DNA from: Sterolibacterium denitrificans
GTDB taxonomy: Bacteria > Pseudomonadota > Gammaproteobacteria > Burkholderiales > Rhodocyclaceae
Direction of reading: 5' to 3'
Assembly (NCBI RefSeq): GCF_900174485.1
Contig: NZ_LT837803.1
Coordinates: forward strand, 1,503,305-1,567,304
Length of the DNA stretch: 64,000 nt
A program made the position numbers and the translations under genes. The notes under the pieces were generated by a model, which was given only the letters and a program-made list of their open reading frames with translations, ran no database searches and was not told where the DNA came from. This document shows positions 53,701 to 61,500 of this stretch, in pieces. The stretch's first letter is position 1. Each line of letters starts with the position of its first letter.

Positions 53701-54638
53701 GCGATGACACCTATCTGTTCGGCGTGGGCGACGGCCAGGACGTAATCGAACCAACCTATGGTCGCCTGCTGTTCAAGCCGGGTATCGGCCAGAACGATGT
53801 GAGCTTTGCCCGCGACGGCAAGGATCTGATCGCCACCGTCGCCACTTCGGGCGATGCGGTGCGCATCAAGGCCTGGTTCAACAATTACAGTTGGCAGCGC
53901 ATTGACCGTTTCGACTTCGACAACGGCGCAAGGCTCAATGTGAGCGACGTGTTCGACAAGCTCGGTGTGAGCGAAGATCAGGAAATCCTCTACGGTTCGC
54001 CGGGCGATGATGTGCTGACCGGCACCGAAAAGGACAGCACGCTCCATGGCCGCGAAGGCAACGACACGCTGGTCGGTAGCGCGGGCAGCGACATTTATGT
54101 TTTCAACAGTGGCGATGGTGTGGACATCATTGAGGATTCGGCAGGCCAAGATCGCATTTTCTACGCCGGAATCCAGTTGACGGGGGGCGGAGCGATTGTT
54201 GAATCCGGGTCGGTCTGGCAGCAGAAATCGGGCGAAATGATCTTTACCTACACTGTGAGCCAGGTGACGGAGAACGGTGAAACCTACCCACGGTTATCGA
54301 TCAGCGGTCCGGACGGCACGATCCAGGTTAACCGCTGGCAGGCTGGAGATTTGGGGATCGTGCTGGAGGGTGCGGGAGCGCCCCCGGCCAAGTCTGGCCC
54401 CAAAGAGACGTACGAGGGAAAACAAGGCACCTTGTTCGTGGGCGATGCTTCTGGCAATCAACTGGTTGGCGGTGCGAAGAGCGATCTGCTGGCCGGCGGG
54501 CGAGGTGAGGATCGTTTGCTCGGAGGAGAGGGTAACGATTTCCTGTTGGGTGACCACGAAGAATTGCCGCTTGCGGCTGGCGAGAAACAGATCGTCAATA
54601 TTCCTGCCAATCAAGGATTTTGGAGGATGGCAGCATGA
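50706..54638 (+). CDS. Large RTX-type protein with N-terminal DUF6973-like domain
   Basis: A 1310-residue secreted-type protein. Residues ~30-90 carry a DUF6973-like pattern (H31-N, DAFRH at 36-40, NE at 63-64, MDLWNN at 78-83, GRE at 86-88), a domain common in polymorphic toxins. Residues ~155-290 hold EF-hand-like calcium loops (DLDGDGIET, DINGNGKVDSGRELFGSE). A helical region of unknown type follows (~330-560). From ~570 come RTX nonapeptides and repeated hemolysin-type calcium-binding-related units (GSDTYRFGRGDGHD, FADGTRWD). The last ~180 residues are almost identical to blocks in the two lipases downstream. No enzyme motif is recognised. No cleavable signal peptide, as usual for RTX exporters. 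Confidence 0.85.
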   Translation: MPVPNYSDLARYTSEANEAAHQFGLDPAGAHNEDWDAFRHAYASAEMTREYGEGWARLLGDANELKRPGGFFDGEANMDLWNNARGREIGRESTSKEDSARRVKDALDRGDLMRNPSDPRVRYGDDYDGYPSDSSKAEDIKKKTENASTIPSPIAFDLDGDGIETISVAHGVLFDHAADGFAERTGWIGRDDGLLVRDINGNGKVDSGRELFGSETLLENGSKAANGFEALTELDVNADRVIDANDVAFSELRVWKDTNSNGHTDTGELLTLAEVGVQSINLTYTNSSYVDAQGNAHKQVGSYTTTDGQTHTATDVWVKTDTIYSVPTEWVNVPENIAALPDAQGYGKVRDLRQAMAMDATGELKALVTAFTQATAPEDRDTLVTQIIYHWAGVQDVDPMSRAATMIYGNAIGDARKLEALEEFMGEEWVGVWCWGTRDPNPHGRAAPVLLAAWDELKGLVYGQLMAESHLKPLLQKVAYRWDEVVGGIVGDLSAVAAALTEQIQIDRETGLTALRDFLHTLKGTGLLKRLDVVGFKAALVSLGADVVQTMSVALAGWTPGSTPTEGSDVLRGSNFDDLLDALGGNDVLDGRGGNDELRGGSGSDTYRFGRGDGHDTIVEDYSWGPSEIDRIEFKAGISPEDVHLARVSTVNGWRVSDDLKITIRDTGETLTVKNHFSENDHYAVEEIVFADGTRWDVEMIKSSILLGEAGNDELHGFNKRDDVIDGGAGDDVLEGGTGSDTYRFGRGDGHDLIIEDTWIQGETDRIEFKAGISPEDVHLARVRTMNGRLISDDLKLTIRDTGETLTVKNHFNESNRHAVEEIVFADGTRWDAETIKSLSLLGGAGNDELRGFNGRDDVLAGGAGNDTLAGGSGSDTYHFGLGDGLDMIDEGYTAGEDTVALGAGVTPADVTVRWTMQGDMTITLSDGSRLTVRGQADTWSLERGIEQLRFADGTVWDRAALAARALAATDGNDVIVGSYEDDILDGGAGNDHFQNLGGDDTYLFGVGDGQDVIEPTYGRLLFKPGIGQNDVSFARDGKDLIATVATSGDAVRIKAWFNNYSWQRIDRFDFDNGARLNVSDVFDKLGVSEDQEILYGSPGDDVLTGTEKDSTLHGREGNDTLVGSAGSDIYVFNSGDGVDIIEDSAGQDRIFYAGIQLTGGGAIVESGSVWQQKSGEMIFTYTVSQVTENGETYPRLSISGPDGTIQVNRWQAGDLGIVLEGAGAPPAKSGPKETYEGKQGTLFVGDASGNQLVGGAKSDLLAGGRGEDRLLGGEGNDFLLGDHEELPLAAGEKQIVNIPANQGFWRMAA
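52512..53730 (+). repeat. Tandem ~135-residue calcium-binding-related units inside the RTX gene
   Basis: The phrase ggttccgacacctacc recurs at 52512, 52920 and 53325: periods of 408 and 405 bases (136 and 135 codons). Each unit encodes GSDTY, a linker with FKAGISPEDVHLARV (diverged in the third), LTVKNHF-type and FADGTRWD-type segments. Units 1 and 2 are closest, indicating recent internal duplication. Confidence 0.8.
54090..54553 (+). repeat. Shared RTX block, copy A
   Basis: About 460 bases starting gacatttatgttttcaacag, nearly identical to 57549-58013 and 60103-60560. It encodes DIYVFNSGDGVDIIEDSAGQ through GRGEDRLLGGEGNDFLLG. Identity is high at silent positions too. Confidence 0.85.
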
Positions 54639-55093
54639 GGAAATTTCTGGCGTTTTTTGTATTTGCCGGTTTGGCGCTCGTATCGCTGACAGGCTGTGAA
54701 AAATACCAACTTGATGCAGAGGCTCGGCGGTTGTGTGCCATTGATGGCGGCATCAAGGTTTATGAAACCGTGGAGTTGCCACCCGAAAAATTCAACGAAT
54801 GGGGGCAGCCGAATTTCTATAGGCCAGATCAGGGAGAAAATGCGCTCGGGGTAGATTACGTATTCAAGAAAAAAGTTATCTACTACCGACAGGGTAACCC
54901 TGAAATGTGGAAGACGCATATACAGGTAATTCGCCGAATCGACGAAAAAACTCTCGGTGTATCGACCAGCTATTCTCGCCGAGGTGGAGATCTTCCAGGG
55001 CCGGCACATGATTCATCTTTTGGCTGCCCTGAAGATCGTGGTGACGTTCCTCTATTAATGCGAATTTTTCAACAGACATCTGACAGGAAATGA
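54635..55093 (+). CDS. Small island lipoprotein, family member 1
   Basis: A 152-residue predicted lipoprotein: MRKFLAFFVFAGLALVSLTG|C with a classic lipobox (SLTGC). The mature part has the family signature LCAIDGGIKVYETVELPPEK, then FYRPDQGENALG, a positively charged VIRRIDEKTLG, and GGDLPGPAHDSSFGCPEDRG. Cysteines in the C-x-DGG and GCP motifs may form a disulfide. The ATG overlaps the RTX stop. Two paralogs follow at 55353 and 58115, each just before a lipase. An immunity or lipase-accessory role is inferred. Confidence 0.8.
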   Translation: MRKFLAFFVFAGLALVSLTGCEKYQLDAEARRLCAIDGGIKVYETVELPPEKFNEWGQPNFYRPDQGENALGVDYVFKKKVIYYRQGNPEMWKTHIQVIRRIDEKTLGVSTSYSRRGGDLPGPAHDSSFGCPEDRGDVPLLMRIFQQTSDRK

Positions 55094-55356
55094 ACATGAC
55101 AAATATTGCAAAATATCTCCGTTCTGCCGAATTGGCCCTCGCGGCATATGCTTCACTCTCTCAAGGCAACTCGAATACGGAGCATCTCAAAGAAGCAGGA
55201 CTATCTGACAAGCAAGCCGAACTATTCGCCAGTAACTATACTGTTCTCACCCAATACACCGATAGCGGCACGAGTTTCAGCGCGACGGTATTCAAGGATG
55301 CTGGTGGAAATCTGACTCGGATGGCTGCAAATGGTGCATGGAGGGTGTCGGCATGA
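55090..55356 (+). pseudogene. Truncated RTX-lipase head (deletion remnant)
   Basis: Eighty-eight codons whose first ~80 match the start of the intact lipase at 55878 (AELALAAYASL, TQYTDSGTSFSATVFKDAGG). After GGNLT the frame jumps to RMAANGAWRVSA, reminiscent of the FWRMAA tail that ends the other RTX genes, and the ATGA coupling to the next gene is kept. The lipase core and RTX repeats are missing. It looks like an internal deletion joining head to tail. It may still be translated, but cannot be a lipase. Confidence 0.75.
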
Positions 55357-55874
55357 CAAAAACCATGCGACTGCGGCGCCGATTTCACTGCGCCGCCCAA
55401 TCTGGTGCGATCAAACCATGGATACTGATTGTTTTGCTCCTTGTTCTTGCTCCGCTATTGACACTGGGTTTCTATGAAGGACGCAAGGCGTATTGGGATG
55501 CGAAGGTCAGGGAAATGTGTGCGAAAGATGGCGGTATCAAGGTTTATGAAACCATGAAGTTGCCGCCAGAGAAGTTCAACGAATGGGGGCAGCCGAATTT
55601 CTACAGGCCAACCCAAGGGGAAAACGCTTTAGGGGCAGATTACGTTTTTGTCTCAGATATTTTTTATTACCGCAAGGGCAACCCCCAGATGGCGCGATAT
55701 CACATTAAGGTTATTCGTCGCTTAGATGGAAAATTAATTGGCGAAAGTATTTCATATGGCCGTGGTGGTGGTGATTTACCCAGTCCATCGCATGGCACAA
55801 GTTTCCACTGCCCAAAAGATTACGGCGATATTCCTCTTCTAATGCAAGTATTTATTCGCTCAAACAAGGAGTGA
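55353..55874 (+). CDS. Small island exported protein, family member 2 (membrane-anchored)
   Basis: A 173-residue paralog of the lipoproteins at 54635 and 58115. The family domain is intact (MCAKDGGIKVYETMKLPPEK, WGQPNFYRPTQGENALGADY, GGGDLPSPSHGTSFHCPKDY), but the lipobox is replaced by a basic head (RLRRRF) and an uncleaved-looking membrane helix (PWILIVLLLVLAPLLTLGFY), so the domain would face the periplasm from the inner membrane. ATGA overlap with the truncated lipase; three bases before the intact lipase. Confidence 0.8.
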   Translation: MTKTMRLRRRFHCAAQSGAIKPWILIVLLLVLAPLLTLGFYEGRKAYWDAKVREMCAKDGGIKVYETMKLPPEKFNEWGQPNFYRPTQGENALGADYVFVSDIFYYRKGNPQMARYHIKVIRRLDGKLIGESISYGRGGGDLPSPSHGTSFHCPKDYGDIPLLMQVFIRSNKE

Positions 55875-55877
55875 TCC

Positions 55878-58118
55878 ATGAACTATATTCAAAAATATTT
55901 TACACAAGCTGAATTGGCCTTGGCCTCCTATGCCAATTTGCTTCCTGGAATTCCAAACTCCACCGTGTTACAGGATGATGGAAGAGGATTGTCCTCCACC
56001 CAAGCCACCCAATTTGCCCAAACCTATGCCGTCGTTACCCAATACAACGATAGCGGCACGAGTTTCAGCGCGACGGTATTCAAGGATGCTGGCGGCAATC
56101 TGACCTTGGCAATCCGTGGCACGGCGGAATTGACGGGAACGTCGAACGATCTGAGCACCGACAGCGATATTGCAGTGTATGGAGCAGGCTACGATCAGAT
56201 CGTCGCGATGGTGAACTGGTGGCAACGAGCCACGACGCCGACGAACGAAACTGCAATTCAATACAAGATCGTCCCCGGGCCTCTCGACCCTCACGATGGA
56301 TTTCAGTTTGGCATTCTGTGGCTGAAGATCGAAGCGCCGGTTGCTGGCACAGGGGAACTGGTGAGCGCCTTGGCGGGTGATCCCGACCACAGGCTCGATG
56401 TTACCGGTCACAGCCTGGGCGGCCATCTGGCCATGGCCTTCAGCACCTTGTTTCCGAGCGACGCTGGCTCGGTCACCGTTTTCAATGCTCCCGGCTTCAT
56501 CGATAAAGCCACCAATCGCGCCTTCTTTGCAGCCCTGGGCGGTTCGGTGCCCACTGGCGGTGACATCACCAACGTCATTGCTGATGAAGCAGCCATCGGC
56601 AGCCCGCCGTGGAATGCCATCGCCAAACTGCACAGCCGGCCGGGGACGCCGGTGGATGTTGCCATCGAAAAGCAATTCAATTCTGACGAACCCACTTTCC
56701 AGGCTGCCTTCAACCACAGCCAGCAGACCCTCACCGACAGTCTCGCCGTCTATGCGCTGCTGGCCGTTCTCGATCCTGCGCTTTCCACCAATGCCTACAA
56801 GAGCATCCTCAATGCCGCGGTGAGTGGCACCGCCGCCAGCCTGGAGGGGATTGTCGATGCCATCGAACGGGTGCTCGGTCTCGGCGACTCCCCTCTGCCC
56901 ATCGGCAACGACAACCGGGATGCACTCTATCAAGCCATTGCTGCGATCAACGCAACAACCGAGCAACGCAATCTGGCTGGCACGCTGAAAATCATTCCCA
57001 TCGCCGGTATGGCCGCTACGCTTGCCGCTGCCGCAACCACCAATCCCGACGCCTTGGCTACCCGCTACGCGCTCAAGGAGCTCAACCCCTTCGCCGTTCT
57101 CGGACTCGACTACAGCCAGCACAATCAAGCCGGTGAGCTTGACCTCTACGACCCGGTGACCGGCAGCGGGCAGCTCACCGAATCATGGCTTGCCGATCGT
57201 GCCGCGCTGCTCGTTGCGTTCAACCAGGCGAGGACGGCGGATCTGGTTGCCACGGGCGGGGTTTTCCAGGTCGATTCGACGGGCAACGACGGCGTGCGCT
57301 ACACCGATGTTGGTAGTGGCCTTGCCGTGAAGGTTGGTCAGACCACGCTCGACCCGCAGCGCATCGTTTTCGGGGGCGAAGGCAGCGACACCATTACGGG
57401 CGGTAGCCAAGGCGACCATTTGTATGGCGGTGCCGGCAACGACACGCTGAACGGTGGTGATGGGCGTGATTACCTGGAAGGCGGCTTTGGCGATGACACC
57501 TTGGAGGGTGGCAAGGGCAACGACATTCTGAAAGGCGGCGCGGGCAATGACATTTATGTTTTCAACAGTGGCGATGGTGTGGACATCATTGAGGATTCGG
57601 CAGGCCAGGATCGCATTTTCTACGCCGGAATCCAGTTGACAGGGGGCGGAGCGATTGTTGAATCCGGGTCGGTCTGGCAGCAGAAATCGGGCGAAATGAT
57701 CTTTACCTACACTGTGAGCCAGGTTACGGAGAACGGTGAAACCTACCAATGTTTATTGATCAGTTGTCCGGACGGCACGATACAGGTTAACCGCTGGCAG
57801 TCTGGGCATTTGGGGATCACGCTGGAGGGGGCGGAAGCGCCCCCGGCCAAGTCTGGCCCCAAAGAGACGTACGAGAGTGAACAAGGCACCTTGTTCGTGG
57901 GCGATGATTTTGATAACCAACTGGTTGGTGGTGCGAAAAACGACTTGCTGGCCGGTGGGCGCGGCGAGGATCGTTTGCTCGGAGGAGAGGGTAACGATTT
58001 CCTGTTGGGGGGCTACGAGGAATTGCCGCTTGTGGCTGGCGAGAAACAGATCGTCAATCTGAGCGATAAATCCATTGTGATTTCCGCCAATCAGGAATTT
58101 TGGAGGATGGCGGCATGA
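55878..58118 (+). CDS. RTX lipase
   Basis: A 746-residue protein with an N-terminal alpha/beta-hydrolase lipase domain and a C-terminal RTX calcium-binding region. The nucleophile elbow is VTGHSLGGHLAMAFS (Ser179); His280 in FNHSQQTLTDSLAVYALLA is conserved in the next lipase and is the likely catalytic His; an Asp in NVIADEAAI is the candidate acid. Nonapeptides (GGAGNDTLNGGDGRDYLEGG) begin near residue 500, followed by the shared RTX block. It ends EFWRMAA. No signal peptide, so a signal-less route such as type I is expected; no exporter gene is in the window. Substrate (lipid or phospholipid) unknown. Confidence 0.87.
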   Translation: MNYIQKYFTQAELALASYANLLPGIPNSTVLQDDGRGLSSTQATQFAQTYAVVTQYNDSGTSFSATVFKDAGGNLTLAIRGTAELTGTSNDLSTDSDIAVYGAGYDQIVAMVNWWQRATTPTNETAIQYKIVPGPLDPHDGFQFGILWLKIEAPVAGTGELVSALAGDPDHRLDVTGHSLGGHLAMAFSTLFPSDAGSVTVFNAPGFIDKATNRAFFAALGGSVPTGGDITNVIADEAAIGSPPWNAIAKLHSRPGTPVDVAIEKQFNSDEPTFQAAFNHSQQTLTDSLAVYALLAVLDPALSTNAYKSILNAAVSGTAASLEGIVDAIERVLGLGDSPLPIGNDNRDALYQAIAAINATTEQRNLAGTLKIIPIAGMAATLAAAATTNPDALATRYALKELNPFAVLGLDYSQHNQAGELDLYDPVTGSGQLTESWLADRAALLVAFNQARTADLVATGGVFQVDSTGNDGVRYTDVGSGLAVKVGQTTLDPQRIVFGGEGSDTITGGSQGDHLYGGAGNDTLNGGDGRDYLEGGFGDDTLEGGKGNDILKGGAGNDIYVFNSGDGVDIIEDSAGQDRIFYAGIQLTGGGAIVESGSVWQQKSGEMIFTYTVSQVTENGETYQCLLISCPDGTIQVNRWQSGHLGITLEGAEAPPAKSGPKETYESEQGTLFVGDDFDNQLVGGAKNDLLAGGRGEDRLLGGEGNDFLLGGYEELPLVAGEKQIVNLSDKSIVISANQEFWRMAA
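57474..58013 (+). repeat. Shared RTX block, copy B
   Basis: Bases 57474-57843 are nearly identical to 60028-60397 (offset 2554); only a few substitutions were seen. 57549-58013 also matches copy A (offset 3459) with more differences. B and C share the unusual CLLISCPDG variant, while A has RLSISGPDG, so B and C are the closest pair. Confidence 0.85.
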
Positions 58119-58576
58119 GGAAATTTCTAGCTTCTTTTGTATTTTCAGGTTTGGCACTTGTGTCGCTGACCGGTTGTGAAAAATACCGCCTTGATGCAGA
58201 GGTGCGGGAACTATGTGCTAAGGATGGAGGCATTAAAGTTTATGAAAAAGTGACGTTGCCTCCTGAGAAATTTGATCAGTACGGGAACATAAGAATTCCG
58301 ACAAAGAAAGATGCGAAACCATCCGACGAGTATTACTACGATGACGAGGATACCTATTTCAGAAAAGGCGATCCGTACGACGGCCCAAATATGTGGCGGA
58401 GCCATACCAAGGTGGTTCGCCGCAGTGACGGAAAAGTATTGGGGGAATCAATCAGATATACGAGGGTTGGCGGCGATATTCCTGGTCCTTGGCATCCTTC
58501 TCATTTTTCGTGTTATGACATGGATATCCCTATGGATTTGGAAAAATCGATTTTTACAGAAAGGAGTGAAAAGTGA
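58115..58576 (+). CDS. Small island lipoprotein, family member 3
   Basis: A 153-residue predicted lipoprotein: MRKFLASFVFSGLALVSLTG|C. The family core is present (LCAKDGGIKVYEKVTLPPEK, then VVRRSDGKVLGESIRYTRVG and GDIPGPWHPSHFSCYD), but the middle differs from the other two (acidic DEYYYDDEDTYF in place of FYRPTQGENALG). Such divergence in the middle is what specificity for a different partner would look like. ATGA overlap with the lipase upstream; GTGA overlap with the giant lipase downstream. Confidence 0.8.
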   Translation: MRKFLASFVFSGLALVSLTGCEKYRLDAEVRELCAKDGGIKVYEKVTLPPEKFDQYGNIRIPTKKDAKPSDEYYYDDEDTYFRKGDPYDGPNMWRSHTKVVRRSDGKVLGESIRYTRVGGDIPGPWHPSHFSCYDMDIPMDLEKSIFTERSEK

Positions 58577-61500
58577 CTGCAATCAGCGATTTTGCTAATC
58601 AGGCCGATTTGGCTCTTGCTGCATATGCAAGCCTCACAAGCGGAATATCAGGCAAGGTTTACACTGATGCTCTTCAAGTTATTGGGATGTCCTCCACGCA
58701 AGCAACCGAGTTCTCGCAACGTTGGGTTGTCATTGACAGCATTGAATTTTCAAACGGAGCGGCGGCGACGGTATTTGAAGAAATCGGGAAGCCGGGCATT
58801 CGCTATCTGGCTGTGAGGGGTACAGAACTGGGGGCAGCCGATATTTTGGCGGATGCCATACTTGCGTCGGGTTTTCCTTCATTTGTCAATCCGCAGTTTG
58901 TTGCGCTGCAAAGTCAGATTCAGACGTGGCTGGATTCGGGAACGCTGTCCGCGAATTTTACGGTCGCAGGACACAGCCTGGGCGGCTATCTGGCGGCGGC
59001 GATCGGTTCATGGTTTCGCAACGGCTCGGTCTATATGTACAACGCACCGGGTGTCGGCGGTGCCGTTGGCAATGCTTTCGATGCGCTTAAAACGGCGCTG
59101 GGGCTGGAGCACGTGGCCTTGGTCAGCGACATCCACAATTTCCGTAGCAGCGAGGGGTTTTCCCTCATCACGGGACTCGGTGCGCAATTGGCACCGCCGA
59201 AGATGATCCACATCGAGGCCGCGCCCGGCGGTGTAGTGGGGCCAGGGAACCACAGCGTTGTCAGGCTGGCCGATGCTTTTGCGGTGTATGCCCTTTATTC
59301 CAGCCTGAATCCGGCACTTGGTCTGGATCAGATTTCCGGCTTGCTCACCGCGGCAAGCAATCAGAGCGATCTCACACTGGAAAGCGCGCTTGACGCGTTG
59401 CGCCTGATTTTGCTGGGTCAGGGTGCGCCCCGCACCCCCGAGGGTGATCGAGACAAGCTCTACGGCAATCTTCGCGATTTGCAGGCCAGCAATGCCTACC
59501 AATCCCTCGTTGGTCAATCCGGAGTCGTACCCTTCACTGCCTTGGCACCTGAAAGCCTTATTGCTCTGGCAAAGAGTAGCCCGGACGCGCTCGCCTACCG
59601 CTACGCCCTGAAATTCGGCAATCCCTTCGTCTTTCTTGGTGCCGACTACAGCCAGCACAACCAGGCCGGTGAACTTGACCTCTACGACCCCGCCACTGGC
59701 GGCGGCCAGATCACCGACGAATGGCTTGCCGACCGCGCCCGTTTCCTGTCCTGGGTAATGAAAGCCAATACTCAGGACACGACGGCCATTTCGGATGCAG
59801 GGGGCGAGCAGTGGGTTGCCGAGGACAGGACGCTCAGGGGCGCGACCGGATTTCTCCCTTACTCACTGGACATCAACAGCGGCCTGTTCGGTCTGACGGG
59901 CGATGCCCGCAAAATGATCTTCGGCAAGGAAACGGACGATGGCGTGCTGCTGGGTGGCGACAAGGGAGATCGAATCTATGGCGGAGGCGGCAAAGACACA
60001 CTGCGCGGTCTTGGCGGTAACGATTATCTGGAAGGCGGCTTTGGCGATGACACCTTGGAGGGTGGCAAGGGCAACGACATTCTGAAAGGCGGCGCGGGCA
60101 ATGACATTTATGTTTTCAACAGTGGCGATGGTGTGGACATCATTGAGGATTCGGCAGGCCAGGATCGCATTTTCTACGCCGGAATCCAGTTGACGGGGGG
60201 TGGAGCGGTTGTTGAATCCGGGTCGGTCTGGCAACAGAAATCGGGCGAAATGATCTTTACCTACACTGTGAGCCAGGTTACGGAGAACGGTGAAACCTAC
60301 CAATGTTTATTGATCAGTTGTCCGGACGGCACGATACAGGTTAACCGCTGGCAGTCTGGGCATTTGGGGATCACGCTGGAGGGGGCGGAAGCGCCTCCGG
60401 TCAAGTCGGACCCCAAGGTAACGTACGAGGGAAAACAAGGCACCTTGTTTGTGGGCGATGGTTCCGATAATCAACTGACCGGCGGCGCGAAGAGCGATCT
60501 GCTGGCTGGCGGGCGAGGCAAGGATCGTTTGTTCGGGGGAGAGGGCAACGATTTCCTGTTTGGTGACTTGACGGTGACCTGGGTAAAAGAGTGGGATGAG
60601 TCCGAGCCGGATCGCCCGAGTTGGTGGCTGAATGGCCCCTACTACACGGCACAAGGCGAAATATATTATTCGGGCAATTTCAACTACAACACGACAGATG
60701 GTGTTGTCATTGTTAATAGGGGAATTGGGCCGGATGGGTCTGATTTATATGACTGGGGGGCGGGGAAAGCAGGAGGAAACGATTATCTCGATGGCGGGGC
60801 CGGGCAAGACATTCTTTGGGGGAATGGGGGGAATGACACCTTGCTGGGTGGCGCTGGTGCTGATCTCCTGCGTGGCGGTTATGGTGACGATGTGCTGTTC
60901 GGTGGCGATGGCCGGGATGACGAGGGTGACGAAGCGGACATTCTTTTTGGTGGTGCAGGCAACGATGTCCTGTTCGGCGGCCGAGGCAACGATACCCTGG
61001 ATGGGGATGATGATGACGTGACAAGTACGCCGTTGAGGGATCACGGCAACGATGTGCTCTATGGGGGCAGTGGCAATGATGTGCTCTACGGCGGGGGTGG
61101 CCATGACGAATTGCACGGCGGAGACGACGATGATGTGCTCTTCGGTGATCACTTCGTGGATATTCTCGGCGGGCAGTACCACGGCAAGGACACGCTGTAT
61201 GGTGGTGCCGGCAATGACACTCTGATGGGCCAGGGGAATGATGATGTGCTGTACGGCGGGAGCGGCGACGACCTGCTGTATGGCGATGCGGGTACGGCGA
61301 TCTCACTCAACAAGGCTTTCCACGGCGACGATGAACTTTATGGCGGGGACGGCGATGATTTCCTCTGGGGGAATGGTGGCGACGACTTTCTGGACGGTGG
61401 TTCCGGCAATGATCATCTGGAAGGTGGCGAAGGACGAGACACGCTCTATGGCGGTACGGGTGAAGATGAACTGTTGGGTGAAGAAGGGGATGATCTGCTG

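Noticed and set aside
52452-54149. A 565-codon minus-strand open frame opposite the RTX repeats
   Set aside because: It follows the repeat structure of the plus-strand RTX gene and has no independent start signal or domain.
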